NCBI GenBank assembly: GCA_963575745.1
Contig: CAUYUJ010019923.1
Location: 47,501 to 111,500 of the forward strand
Length of the DNA: 64,000 bases
Source: Prorocentrum cordatum
Lineage: Eukaryota > Sar > Dinophyceae > Prorocentrales > Prorocentraceae
Reading direction: 5' to 3'
The position numbers were made by a program, and so were the translations under genes. The notes beneath the pieces were generated by a model that made no database searches, was not told the DNA's origin, and saw only the letters and a program-made list of their open reading frames with translations. Within the stretch, counting starts at the first letter, position 1, and each line of letters begins with the position of its first letter. Of this stretch, positions 11,034 through 20,994 are shown one piece after another.

Positions 11034-11365
11034 CTACTCGACAAAGTAGCGCCCAAACTTCAACAACAAGTTGTCGAGGACTGACGATGCCATTTGCCAC
11101 TGCCCGCCCATCTCGCATGCATTAGTCACAGTAGTACACATGTCAGCATCCGTATCCAAACCTGCCTCCTTCGCTTTGCTGAGCAACGACAATACCTGCT
11201 GCCACTGCCCGCTGTGCTCACACGCTAGCATCCCAGCGTTGTAGCTGATGGCATCGGGCTCCAGCTGCGCTTCATTTACCTCGCAGACCAGCGCCAGAGC
11301 CCGCTGCCACTGCACACCCTTCTCGCACGCGCTGATCCCAGCGTTGTAGCTGACTGGCGCCTCAC
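11034..11365 (-). CDS. PPR-repeat block, 3 repeats
   Basis: Three pentatricopeptide repeats with an in-frame stop at 11034. The first two (SYNAGISACEKGVQWQRA and SYNAGMLACEHSGQWQQV) have Asn at repeat position 5 and Asp at position 35. The third (TTVTNACEMGGQW) is diverged and ends in LLLKFGRYFVE. Unlike most blocks here it has a natural-looking C-terminus and no palindrome on its N-terminal side. The frame stays open upstream into the tandem repeats beginning at 11373. It could be the last exon of a PPR gene; the start is not identifiable. Confidence 0.6.
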
Positions 11366-11372
11366 CCGAAAA

Positions 11373-12411
11373 ATCGTCAGAATCTGCTCTGAACGCAAGC
11401 GGATCTAGCCACCAAACCAAGCGAAGCGCCCGAAACATCCTCGCAATCTGAGCCTCCTGGGGTGCGAAAACCAACGCCTCGCCCGAGACATACTCAAAAT
11501 CTGCCCCGACAGCAGAAGATGTTGTTGGACACGCAAAAAAAAGACAACCGCTCGAAACGTCCCCGCAATCTGGGCGCGAACGGAAGAGTGAGATACCCCC
11601 TGGCGCCCCCCGTTGGGTGTGAGAAATCCAGCGCCTCGCTCGAGACATCCTCCAAATCTGCTCCGAAAGCGGAAGGTGTTGAGCACGCAATCGAGCAAAC
11701 CGCTCGAGAAATCCCCGCAATCTGCGAGCGAACGCAAGAATGAGATACCCCCTGGCGCCCCTCCTTGTGGAGGGTAGAAAATTTACCCCCCCGAATTAGC
11801 ACCCCGACACGCGAAGCCGTTTAGCAAACGCACCCACAGAAGGAATCGAACAGGGCAAAGCTGTTTGATAAACGCCCAAGACCGTCTAAGAAATGCCAAT
11901 TGTCGGGTCTGGGTGGTTTTTCCTCCCTTGACCTTGGGCGTGCGAGAACCAACGCCTCGCTCGAGACATCCTTCAAATCTGCTCCGAAAGAGGAGGATGT
12001 TGAGCACGCAAACGGGCGAACCGCTCGAGACGTCCCCACACACTGGGCGCGAACGGAGGAGTGAGATACCCCCTTGCGGCCCTCCCTTGGGAACAAAAGC
12101 CAGATATCCTCAGAGTCTGGAATCTGCTCCGAAAGCGGAGGATGTTGAGCATGCAGACAGGCAAATCGCTCGAGAGATCCCCGCAATCTGGGCGCAAACT
12201 GGCCCGCGCACTACCCCATGGTATGGTGCCCCCCCCATTGGGCGTGCGAAAACCAACGCCTTGCTCCGAAAACGGAAGATGCTAAGCGTGCAAGCAGGCA
12301 TACCGCTCAAAACGTCCCCGCAATGTGGGCGCGAACGGACCCGTGCAATACACCCCACCCCTGGCGCCCCCCTTGGGCGTGCGAAAACCAGAGACTCGCT
12401 CGAGATATCCT
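11373..12411. repeat. 145-160-bp tandem repeat array
   Basis: About six diverged units carrying CTCGAGACATCC, AATCTGCTCCGAAAGCGG and CGTCCCCGCAATCTGGGCGC. Recognisable near 11480, 11641, 11962, 12112, 12253 and 12398. 11780-11930 is a divergent or replaced unit. The last unit runs directly into a CAT tract. Confidence 0.75.
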
Positions 12412-12414
12412 CCG

Positions 12415-12469
<55 letters not shown>

Positions 12470-12514
12470 GTCATCATCGTCATCATCATCATCAGCACCG
12501 CCACCACCATCATG

Positions 12515-12545
<31 letters not shown>

Positions 12546-13132
12546 CCATCATCATCAGCGATATCAGCAGCATCATCAGCATTATCATCATCTTCATCGT
12601 CAGCGTCATCGATTTCATCATCGTCATCGTCATCAGCACCAGTGCTGTCATCATCATTAACAGCACCACCATCCTTCGCATCAGCATCATCATCACCATC
12701 ATCACCATCATCAGCATCATCATTGACATCATCATCATCATCAACATCATTATCACCACCATCACATTGGTCACCATAACCACTATAACCATCACCATCA
12801 CCATCATCATCAATATCATCAGCATGTTCGTCAGCAGCGTCGTCATCATTTTCACGTCCATAAGCAACACCAGCAGCATCATCATCATTGTCATTATCTG
12901 CCAACGGTGACAGCATCCACTGCCATCATCACCATCACCACCTACAGCATCATCATTACCATCATCACCAACGTCAGCATACTCCTCATGACCATCATAA
13001 TCCTCCACATCATCAAACTCATCATCGTCGTCGTCATCATCACCATCATCAGCATCATCAGCATTTTCAGCATCAGCATCAGCATCAGCACTATCATCAT
13101 CACCATCACCATCATCATTGTTATCATCATAA
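12412..13132 (+). repeat. (CAT)n compound microsatellite
   Basis: About 720 nt of CAT/ATC triplets with ATT, GTC and ACC variants. Confidence 0.95.
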
Positions 13133-13156
13133 CCTAACCTAAATAGCGACCTTAGT

Positions 13157-13296
13157 AGCACGCTCCACTACTCGCAAAGTAACTATTCGCAAATGGCCTA
13201 GATCCGCCGCGGGGGATCCACGATAAATCTCATCGAAGAAAGCATCTGGTTTTCGGTCGTTTGCGAGTAGGCACTCTGCGAGTAGTGGAGCGCGCT
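13157..13296. mobile_element. MITE-3: 140-bp element with 37-bp terminal inverted repeats
   Basis: Arms 13157-13193 and 13260-13296 pair at 32 of 37 positions (AGCACGCTCCACTACTCGCA and its complement AGCGCGCTCCACTACTCGCA). The interior contains ATCCGCCGCGGGGGATCC. No clear target duplication and no coding capacity. Confidence 0.65.
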
Positions 13297-13429
13297 TGGT
13301 GAGCGTGACTCTGGGTAAGGAAGAGGAGAAGGGGGGAAGTGAGTGAAAGAACCCCATCCTTTGGGTATGGGGAACACGAATCCCATCCTGAAGATATGGG
13401 GGATAGGATTGTTGCGCCGGAAGGCCCTT

Positions 13430-13640
13430 CCGGGCGTACTCTCTGAGCGCTCTGGGAGCCTTTTGGGAGGCATTGCGGCCCTCTGAAGGCCGTTTGCGGC
13501 TGTCTTGGGCCCTCTGACTCTGGACGCCATCTTGGGCCATCTTGAGGCCGCCCTCGACCGTGCCGGAGGCGTCTTCGGCGAACTTAGAGGACTCTTGGAC
13601 TCGCCTGGGCCGTCCAGGAGGTGCAGGCCCTCCCAGTGGG
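13430..13640. repeat. GGGCCGTCTTGG minisatellite block
   Basis: Lies on the C-terminal side of the PPR block at 13695. Same class as 3918-4560. Confidence 0.6.
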
Positions 13641-13694
13641 TCCTGGCGGGCACCCCCAGGAGCTGCCAGCAGAGCAATGCCTGGTACTGTGGGA

Positions 13695-13815
13695 TAGGTG
13701 ACGTCGGGCCTGAGTTTGGCCTTCCGCATCTCGCTGAGCAGCGCCAAAGCTCCTTGCCACTGCCCACCCTTCCCGCACGCGCTGATCCCAGCACTGTAGC
13801 TACTAGGGCTGACCC
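13695..13815 (-). CDS. Single PPR repeat in a cassette
   Basis: One repeat: SSYSAGISACGKGGQWQGAL, continuing to a K-L-R-P-D-V end. It is bounded by the palindrome at 13816-13830 (GTGGAC-TCC-GGCCAC, 5 of 6 pairs). It passes on its C-terminal side into sequence without PPR pattern (YPTVPGIALL). A frame of 395 codons (13139-14326) runs through it, but only this part resembles a protein family. Could be one exon of a longer PPR gene or an isolated fragment. Confidence 0.5.
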
Positions 13816-13975
13816 GTGGACTCCGGCCACGACATCTTTCTGGAATGGTTCTCGGAGGAACGGCGGAGATTTTGCCGGACACCGATAAGCACGGCGGCGG
13901 CCGGGGCGGCGGCAGCGAGACGGCGCCTTCGCGTCCGAGCTCTAACAGAGCTCCAACAAAATTCGGCCGTCGCGT
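13816..13975. repeat. Upstream module i, copy 1 (with palindrome)
   Basis: The palindrome is followed by CTTTCTGGAATGGTTCTCGG, AACGGCGGAGATTTTGCCG, CACGGCGGCGGCC and GCGTCCGAGCTC. Copies at 17724-17890 and 20995-21150 are nearly collinear over about 150 bp. On the minus strand it reads SEISAVPPRTIPE-like residues just upstream of the PPR repeat. Confidence 0.8.
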
Positions 13976-13979
13976 GGCC

Positions 13980-14840
13980 GCCGTCGTCGCCGTCATCGCC
14001 GTGGCTTTTGGGAGCCGTTCGAGGACCTGTTGGGATCTCACGGGCGCCCCTTGGGGGTCCGCCGGAACTCGTCGGGGGCTTTTTTGGGTGGTCCTGGGGG
14101 GCTTTTGGGGCCTCCCGGCTCTCTTGGCGTACCTGCGAGCCTCTCTGGGTGGCCCAGGGCGGCCGGGGGCCGACCTCTGGGGACCTGTTGGGCTGACTTG
14201 GAGGCCCCTGGGCCCGTCTTGGGGCTCTCTGGGGGGCCTCTCTTCGGCCGTCTTGGAGGCGTCTGGGCTGAGGCCGTCGCGGATCGTATGGATCCCGACA
14301 AGGCGAGCACGGCAAAAACCATGCAAAAAGCATGGACAATCAACGTTTTTTCCTGCTCGGGGCCCTCTGGGGAAGCTTCCCGGGAGGTCTCACGGAACAC
14401 GTTGGAGACCTGTCGGGCCAGCTTGGGCCTCCTGGGGCCCTCCCTGGGCGTAACTTCGAGCCTCTCTGGGCGGCCCGGGGCCAGTCTCTGGGGGCGCGTT
14501 GAGCTGACTTGGAGGCCCTGTGGGCCCGTCTTGGGGCTCTCTTGGGGGCCTCTTCGGCCATCTTGGAGGCGTCTTGGGAACGTCTTGGGCAGTCGTGGAT
14601 CGCTTGGAAGCCGAAATTCACGGCAAAAACACCAGAAAAAACAATGACAATCCATGTTTTTCCTGCTCGGGGCCCTCTGGGGAAGCTTCCCGGGGGGCCT
14701 CACGTAGCACCTTGGAGCCCTGTCGGGCCAGCTTTGGCCTCGGGGCTCTCTGGGCGTAGCGTCGAGCCTCTCTGGGCGGCCCGGGGCGGCCCGGGGCCAG
14801 CCCGGGGCGATTTTGCCCCGCTGGACTCCCGGCATTCGAA
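13980..14840. repeat. Minisatellite block with two core motifs
   Basis: GGGCCGTCTTGGG units interrupted by two cores near 14290-14370 and 14590-14680 (both with CAAAAAC, ATGACAATC or ATGGACAATC, GTTTTTCCTGCTCGGGGCCC and GGGGAAGCTTCCCGG). The two halves are therefore a tandem duplication of about 310 bp. Confidence 0.75.
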
Positions 14841-14964
14841 TATAGATGATGTCAGGCTCCAGCCTTGCCTCGCATATCTCGCTGAGCAGTGCCAGAGCCC
14901 GCTGCCACTGCCCCCCATTCTCGCATGCGCTGATCCCAGCATTGTAGCTGACTAGGGCGAACCC
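14841..14964 (-). CDS. Single PPR repeat in a cassette
   Basis: SYNAGISACENGGQWQRAL through EARLEPD, then IIYIRMPGVQRGK, which is the boundary sequence rather than PPR. The N-terminal side is the perfect palindrome at 14965-14979, in frame as VDEVHGFALV. Asn at position 5 and Asp at 35. Confidence 0.55.
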
Positions 14965-14979
14965 GTGGACTTCGTCCAC

Positions 14980-15240
14980 GACCAGCACCTTGGGCCCCCG
15001 CCCAGGAAAAAGCCACCCCAAAGCCTTCGGTTACTTTTTCCGGCCGCCATTCCGAAGTTGGAAGGCGGGCGCTTCCTTCTCTTCGTCCGCCTTCCGCTCC
15101 ACGTCCGCCTGGACAGCGGCATCACAGACGGCCATGGTGGGTCTGCGGTGTGCCTCCCGCCGCTTGTCTGCTCCCCCTGGTTTGAACCATTTTGAGAGCA
15201 CCTGTGACTGTTCGAAGCCTGATAGCGGGCGCTGCCTTCT
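14980..15240. other. Unassigned; short dispersed segments
   Basis: Contains GGCGGGCGCTTCCTTCT near 15066. A related segment GGGCGCTGCCTTCTGCTTGG begins near 15226 and recurs near 18632. No gene recognised. Confidence 0.4.
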
Positions 15241-16060
15241 GCTTGGGAACTGTTTGAGGGCCTCTCGGGGTTCCTTTTCGGCCTCCTGGGGGCCTCTTGG
15301 GGCACTTTTGGGCCGTCTTGCTGCCTCCTGGGGTCCTCTTGGGGCCCTCTTGGGCCGCCTTGGGTGCCTCTCGGGGCCGTCTTAGGCCGTCTGGGGGCCG
15401 TCTAGAGGCCCACTGGGGCTTTGTACTTCGCCGATCGCTCTTTTCATGGGCGTCTGGTGGTCCTTGTGGGGGTCTTCTTCTGGCCATTCTGAAGCTTTTT
15501 TGGGCTGCTCTAGGAGCGTTCTGGGACGTCTTGGGGCCATTTTGGGCCGTCACAGGGCGTCCGGGAGGCCTTGGACCGTCTTGGAGCTCTCTTGAGGCTG
15601 CCTGGGGCCGTCTTGGGAGCCCCTTGGGGCCCCCCTCGGAGCTCTCTTGGGGCCGTCTTGGGGTTCTGTGAGGCCGTTTCAAGGCACTCTGGCGTCGTCT
15701 TGGGGCTCTTGTGGGCCGTCTTGGAGCCCTCTTAGGGGCCGCTGGCGTCTTCTTGGGCCGATTTGGGAGGCCTCTTGGCGTGTCCTGCGCCGCTGAGGAG
15801 CACACAAGGCGGGCATGCTGAAATACACGTTTTCCTATCGGAATTTGACGATTTGTGCCTCTTTGGCGTGCGCTCGGGGCCCTCTTGGGGCGTCTTTGCG
15901 GCCTCTTGGATCATCGTGGAGCCCCCCGGAAGGCTTCGGGCCCTCGTGGGCCGTCTCGGGACCCGCTGAGGCCGTCTTAGAACGCTCTTGGACGGTCTGG
16001 GAACCCCTCTGGAGCGCCTCTGAGACCGGCCTGAGCGATTCGGCCCCGTGGTGGCGCCGT
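15241..16060. repeat. GGGCCGTCTTGG minisatellite block with core
   Basis: Long degenerate array. A core at about 15795-15860 (GCTGAAATACACGTTTTCCT, ATCGGAATTTGACGATTTG) matches the cores at 16985 and 17325. Confidence 0.75.
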
Positions 16061-16069
16061 GAATGTTGC

Positions 16070-16149
16070 ACTTGAGGCCCTGGGCTTCTCGCACGCGCTT
16101 CCACCGGCCATGTAGGAGAGACTAGGGCTGACCCGTGGACTGCGTCCAA
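16070..16149 (-). pseudogene. Degenerate PPR cassette edge
   Basis: A weak palindrome (GTGGAC-TGC-GTCCAA, 16135-16149) and DAVHGSALVS, followed at once by boundary-type sequence (TGGCCGGTGGAAGCGCGTGC). This looks like a cassette whose whole repeat has been deleted, joining the N-terminal edge to the C-terminal edge. Confidence 0.55.
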
Positions 16150-16179
16150 TTGCAGGGTGAAGGGGCCCTGCCCCCAAAA

Positions 16180-16500
16180 AAAACAAATGGCGTCGAAAAC
16201 CTACCCTGTCATGATAGGGCAGGGCGGAGACCCGCGAAGAGACCCCATGAAGCCCCAAAGGTGGCCCGAAATGAGCGCCGATGAGAGCCAGAGATGGCCT
16301 AAAACGGGCCAAAATGGCGTCGAACACCTGCCCTATCATGATAGGGCAGGGCCGAGACCCGCCAAAAGACCCGATGAAACTCCAAATATTGCTCGAAATG
16401 ATCGCCGATAGGAGCCGGAGATGGCCCAAAGTGGACCGAAATGGCGTCGAAAACCTGCCCCACATGACAGGGCAGGGCCGAGACCCGCCAGAAGACCTCT
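16180..16500. repeat. Three 127-bp tandem units, each with a palindrome
   Basis: Palindromes begin at 16200, 16327 and 16454, exactly 127 bp apart. The middle one (16327-16350) is a perfect 24-bp palindrome with half-site CCTGCCCTATCA. Each is preceded by ATGGCGTCGAA and followed by GCCGAGACCCGCCAAAAGAC or a close variant. One translated frame gives a repeating 42-residue pattern, but nothing familiar. Confidence 0.9.
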
Positions 16501-16689
16501 GGGGACTGTTCCAAAAACCTCCCGAAGCTATAAACCCCACCGAGGCGAGGCGATTCTGGGCCACAAGAAATGCGAAACACGGCATGGCCCCAAGAGGCCG
16601 CGGAGAGGTCTCCAGACCCACAAAAAGGGCGAGGGATTTGGGGCCAAATCCGGCAGGGAGCGCCAAACAAGCATGGTAGCCCCATGGTG

Positions 16690-17560
16690 CGCTGGGAGCC
16701 GTGTTGGGACCGTCTGTGGCCATCTCAGGCCGTCTTTGGCTGCTGTTGGTGCTGTCTTCGGTGCTTCTTGGGCCGTGATCTTGGGGCCTCTGGGGGTCGT
16801 TCAGGAGCCTCTAATGATCTTTTCGGCTTCCTGGAAGCCTCCTGGGGCCCTCTGGGCTGCTCTTGAGGCTGTCTCGGGTATCCCGTGGGCCGCCAGGGGC
16901 GCCTCACGAGCGGTCATGGAGCTATCTTGGGACCCTGTATGGCCGTCTTGGACGCTATGAAGAGGGCAAGCCCGAGGACTGCCAAAATGCACGCTTTCCC
17001 TAGGGAATGGGACGATTTTCTGGTGTTTGGGTTCTCTTGGGGCTCGTCGTGGGGCCCACTTTGAGCGTTCTGAAAGCCTCTTGGGCCGTCTGGAGGCCGT
17101 CTGAGGCGTTGTCGGGGCCATTTGGGGGTTGCCTAGGGCCGCCGTGGGCGTCTCTGGAGCAGTCTGGGCACCGCCTGGGGGTCGTCTGGGGCCGTCCTGG
17201 GCCGCTCCCGGAGCTACCCAACCCCGTCGGCCGCCAGGGGCGCTTCAGGAGCCGTCCTGGGGGCCAACTTAGGACCTGTAGGGCCGCCTTGGACGCTATG
17301 AAGCGGGCAGGCCCGAGAACTGCCGAAATGCACGTTTTCCTTGGGGAATGGGGCGTATTTCTCTCTTGGGGCTCGTCGTGGGGCCCACTTGGAGCGTTTT
17401 GGAAGCCTCTTGGACCGTCTTCGGCCGTCTGGGGACCCTCTTGAGGGCCTCGTCGTGCGTCTCGGAACGCTCTTGGGCCGTCTTGGAAGCGCGCCGAGGC
17501 CTTCTGGGGCTCGCCGGGGCCGACAGAGGGGGCCAGTCCGCTGCCACCGATCGGCACCTC
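16690..17560. repeat. Minisatellite block with two cores
   Basis: Two tandem halves, each with GGCCGCC/GTCTTGGACGCTATGAAG, GGGCAGGCCCGAGAACTGCC or close variant, AAATGCACGTTTTCC and GGGGAATGGG (near 16940-17030 and 17285-17350). Confidence 0.8.
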
Positions 17561-17580
17561 CGCGAGCGCTGGTACGGCCA

Positions 17581-17723
17581 TTGCAGGAGAGATGACGTAG
17601 GGCTTTAGCTTCGCGTCCCACATCTCCCTGAGCAATGCCAAAGCCCGCGGCCACTGCTCGCCATTCCTGCACGCGCTGATCCCGGCGTTGTAGCTGATGA
17701 TGATACCTGACTAAGGCTGACCC
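17581..17723 (-). pseudogene. Single PPR repeat with a small insertion
   Basis: Reads ISACRNGEQWPRALALLREM then WDAKLKPYVIS, a good PPR repeat. The N-terminal edge has about 10 extra bases (TGATGATACC near 17698-17708), so GVHGSALV is out of frame with the repeat. Followed N-terminally by the near-perfect palindrome at 17724-17738. Confidence 0.55.
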
Positions 17724-17890
17724 ATGGACTCCGTCCACGGCATCTTCTGGAATGATTCTTGGAGGAACGGCGGAGATTTTGCCGAAAACCGATAAACACA
17801 GCGGCGGCAAGGGCGGCGGCAGCGAGACCGGGCCTTCGTGTCCGGGCTCTAGCAGCGCTCCAGCAGCTTGGCCGTCGCGGGGCCGCCGTC
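17724..17890. repeat. Upstream module i, copy 2
   Basis: Palindrome plus TCTTCTGGAATGATTCTTGG, AACGGCGGAGATTTTGCCG and AACACAGCGGCGGC. Collinear with 13816-13975. It then runs into CGTCGTCGTC triplets to about 17995. Confidence 0.8.
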
Positions 17891-18038
17891 GTCGTCATCG
17901 TCGGCGTCATTGTCGTCGCCGCCGCGAGGCCGCCGTGGTACCCGTCGTAATCGGCGTATTTGTCGTGGTGGTGGTGGTGGTCGTCGTCGTGGGTTGTGGG
18001 CACCGGCAGGAGGCTGGCGACGTCGGTAGGACTGACCC

Positions 18039-18330
18039 GTGGACTCCGTCCACGAAATCTGCACGAACTGGCATCTGATAATGGGGCCCGACCTCACATT
18101 CCGCGCATGCTACTGCGTGCTTGCTGCTGCTTGCTGCTGCTTTTGCGTACTGTTGGCAGTGCTTGAGGTCGCTGCTGCGTGTTCTTGCTGCTTGTGGCTG
18201 CAGGTTGTTCATGATGGCCAGTTCTGCTTGGTGCGTGCTTCTACCCGCTGCCTGCCGCTGCTTGCTGCTGCTGTGTGCCGCCGCTGCTTCTGTCTGCTTC
18301 GTGTCCACGGAAGAGATCGATGCTGCCCAA
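18039..18330. repeat. Palindrome plus first half of module ii
   Basis: Perfect GTGGAC-TCC-GTCCAC (18039-18053), then GGGGCCCGACCTCACATTCC, then CTG/TGC-rich sequence to 18330. No PPR repeat abuts this palindrome, so it marks an empty or transposed cassette edge. Confidence 0.65.
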
Positions 18331-18599
18331 GAGCACTCGGAATGTCGCACGGTGAACTGTGCATGGGGGCTCACTGTGGACGCGCAGGGAGCCACGTACT
18401 TTTGGGCGCCGTCTCCGCGCCCCTCTGGGATCACACTGTGTTGGGGACTGCGCTCCCTGGAGGCCTCTGGTGTATTTCGCCTCACTTGGGCGGCAGCGGC
18501 GAAGGGCGCCCTGGAGCTGGGAGGCAGTAGTAAACGGAAGTAGCGCCCATGTTGCTGTTCATTACTCGGCGCTCTTTCGCTCGCGCCCGCACCCGCAGA
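18331..18599. other. Unassigned
   Basis: Moderately GC-rich, mostly without tandem structure. No gene recognised. Confidence 0.35.
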
Positions 18600-19190
18600 G
18601 GAGGGCAACGCTTCCTATGCGGCCGCTGATGGCGGGCGCTTCCTTCTGCTTGGGAACTGTTTGGGGGCCTCTCGGGGGTTCTTTTCAGCTTCTGGGGGCC
18701 TTGTGGGGCCCCCTTGGACTGTCTGGCGGCCTCCTGGGGGCCTCTTGCGGCCCTCTTGGACCGTCTTGGGGCCGTCAGAGGCAGTCTTGGACGCCTCTGG
18801 GGCCGACTTGGTGTTGTTTTGGGGCCATCTTGGGCCGTCTTTGGCCGCTCTTGGGGCTGCCTTGGGTGACTCTTGGGCAGTCGTGGGCGCCTCGGGAACG
18901 GTAAGAATATTTTTGCTTGTGCGGGCTCTCTCGGGATTCTTCTTGGAGCCCACTTGGAGCGTTTTGGGAGCCCCTTGGCCCGTCTGGGGGCTATCTTGGG
19001 AGTCAGCGAGCGCTCTTGGACCGTCTCGGAGGCCCTCTTGGACCGTCTTTGGGGGGGTCCCGGGGTGGTCTCGGAACGCTTTTGGGCCTCCTGAAAGCGC
19101 GCCAGGGTTTGCCGGTGCTCGGAGGAGCCCACAGGGGCCGCTGGGGCGCCTGAGCTCTGCGCCCCAACCCACGCCCCTCGCGCACGCGCG
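18600..19190. repeat. GGGCCGTCTTGG minisatellite block with core
   Basis: Core near 18895-18950 (GGAACGGTAAGAATATTTTTG, then GGGCTCTCTCGGGATTC). It lies on the C-terminal side of the PPR block at 19201. Confidence 0.7.
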
Positions 19191-19200
19191 TATGCCTGCA

Positions 19201-19594
19201 ATGTAGTAGAGATGACGATGACGTTGGGTTCCAGTGTCGCCTCCCACATCTCGCTCAGCAGCACCAGCGCCCGCTGCCACTGCTGGCCCTTCTTGCACGC
19301 AGTGATCCCAGCACTGTAGCTGACTAGGGCTGATCCGCGGCCTTCAGGCCGCGGAATTTGCCCGCCATGGCTTGGACGTGGAAGTGGAGCGTCTCTGGGG
19401 CCTCGCGGACAAGGGGATGCTGGAGGGGACGGCGTGGATGGAGGAGGTGGCCGCTGGAGGGGGAGGTGGGCGAGGGATGCAGGCAAGCAGGCCTGAAGGC
19501 AGGGTCGCGGTGGTGGAGGCGGTGTCTGTGGAAGCGCACCCATGTAGGCATGACAAAAGCTGCTTCTGACGCCGCAGTCTGTGTTCATCATCAT
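19201..19594 (-). CDS. PPR cassette with N-terminal leader
   Basis: An ATG at 19594 opens a Pro/Ser/Arg-rich leader that reads straight into one PPR repeat: GSALVSYSAGITACKKG, QQWQRALVLLSEM, EATLEPNV. The PPR pattern ends at the shared boundary (VISTTLQAYARARG). The leader is shared with 26267-26580 but in a different frame there, so its coding status is doubtful. Ser at position 5 and Asn at 35 of the repeat. The frame continues without a stop through the adjacent minisatellite to 18482. Confidence 0.5.
19335..19354. repeat. Replacement palindrome CCGCGGCC-TTCA-GGCCGCGG
   Basis: A perfect 8-bp inverted repeat with a 4-nt loop, sitting exactly where other cassettes have GTGGAC-N3-GTCCAC and preceded by the same GACTAGGGCTGATC context. 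The base sequence differs but the pairing is kept. Confidence 0.85.
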
Positions 19595-20990
19595 AGCTTC
19601 TGTGGGGAGGGTAGCCGTGAGAAGCTATCTGCTCTTCGCTGGGGCCGAATGATAATTTTAGTTGGTAGTGTGGTGACAATGGGGCCAGTGGGCGCGGCCT
19701 AGGAGGCCCGCAAGAGGGCGGCGAGACGGAACTCCCTAAGACGGGCCCCAGTGCGAGGACACGAATCGACCTTTCGAGCGCACCGCCCCAAGACGTTCCC
19801 AAGTGGCGCAGAGATGGCTCGCAGAGGGTCCAAGAAGTCCCCAAGACGATGCTGGAAGTTCGACGCTCCCCAAGAGACAAGCATACAAGGCCGCTTGGGG
19901 GCCTCTTTTCGTCCTCCTGGGGGTCTCTTGGAGCCCTCTTTGGCAATCTTGAGTGCGTCTTGGGCAGTCTTGGGCGATGTGGGGCCGTCTTGGGCGCCTC
20001 TCGGCATCTTGGGACAGTCTTGGAGCCATCTTGGGCAAATATTGGGTGCTCTTGGGGCTGTCTTTGGTGTTTCGTCCCGGACGGCCCAGAGACCGTCTTG
20101 GAGGCTGTCCAAACGGAAAGTCTTGGAGACTGGGCGGTGGGGGCCTCTGCAGCCGTCTTGAAGACGGGGCAGTGGGGCCGTTTTGGGCCATTATTACCTG
20201 CTCTTGGGGCTGTCTTGGGTGCGTCTTGGGCCGTCTCGGGCGCCTCTGGAGCCGTTCCGGGGCCGTATGGGGCAATTTGGGTACCCTCCTGGGGGCGTCT
20301 GGGCGCGTCTTGGGGCGAGCTCGGGGGCCTGTATAGCCGTCTTGGACGTGCGAGGACGAACAAGAAAGATAGATTGAAAATGTACGCTCCTCGTCGGGAC
20401 TGACGATTTGGGCCTCTTTGGGCTCTCCTGGGAGGTCCTCCTGGGCCGTTTTGGGAGCTTCCTGGCCTGCCTTGGGGGCCTCCGGGGCTGTCTTGGGGCT
20501 CCCAAGGGTGCTCTGAGGCCGTCTGGGCGCCCCCGTGAGCCTCTCGGAGCCATCCCGAGGCCATATTTGGGGCATCTGCGCCCCAGAGGGCGCCCCGGAG
20601 GGCCGGGCGGACATTTCAAGACAGAGGACCTTCTGGCACGCAACGATCGCTGCATTGTAGAAGAGATGACGTCGGGCTCCAGCGTCGCCTCCCGCATCTC
20701 GCTCAACAGTGCCACGGCCCACTGCCACTGCCCGCCCTTTTCGCACGCGCTGATCCCAGCGTTGTAGCTGATGGCGTTGGGTTCCAGCTTCGCCTTCCGC
20801 ATCTCGCTCAGCAGCGCAAGCGCCCGCTGCCACTGTTCGCCCTTTTCGCACGCGCTGATCCCAGCGCTGTAACTGATGACGTCGGGATCTTTCTTCGCCT
20901 CCCGCATGTCGGTCAACAACACCAGCGCCCGCTGCCACTGCTCGCCCTTCTCGCACGCGCTGATCCCGGCGTTGTAGCTGACTAGGGCTT
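19352..20990. repeat. Segmental duplication, copy A
   Basis: Collinear with 26267-27835. Shared landmarks in order: GGAATTTGCCCGC, GTGGAGCGTCTC, GGGGCCTCGCGG, GGCAGGGTCGCGGTGGTGGA, GATCTGCTCTTCGC or CTATCTGCTCTTCGC, GGCCCGCAAGAGGGC, ACCTTTCGAGC, TTTTCGTCCTCCTG, the minisatellite, GGACCTTCT, then a PPR block. Module iii is its first 340 bp. Confidence 0.85.
19900..20640. repeat. GGGCCGTCTTGG minisatellite block with core
   Basis: Inside copy A. Core at 20330-20415 (GTCTTGGACGTGCGAGGACG, AAGAAAGATAGATTGAAAAT, TCGGGACTGACGATTTGG). Confidence 0.75.
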
Positions 20991-20994
20991 ACCT
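20655..20994 (-). CDS. PPR-repeat block, 3 repeats
   Basis: Three near-identical repeats. N to C they are SYNAG..EKGEQWQRALVLLTDM..KKDPD, SYSAG..EKGEQWQRALALLSEM..KLEPN, and SYNAG..EKGGQWQWAVALLSEM..TLEPD. Position 5/35 pairs are N/D, S/N and N/D. The N-terminal edge is the palindrome at 20995-21009 and the C-terminal edge is the shared boundary: GACGTCATCTCTTCTACAAT, a frame-shifted partial repeat. A family role in organellar RNA processing is known; a role for this block is not shown. Confidence 0.6.

Noticed and set aside
8705-13132. Poly-His, poly-Asp and poly-Ile proteins
   Set aside because: Translations of (CAT)n/(ATC)n microsatellites.
16300-16350. DinoSL-like GCCAAAATGGC in the 127-bp repeat
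   Set aside because: Only 11 nt match, the other units have diverged there, and no leader 3' end follows.
16180-16500. CRISPR-like array
   Set aside because: Whole 127-bp units are repeated, not short repeats with unique spacers, and the genome is eukaryotic.
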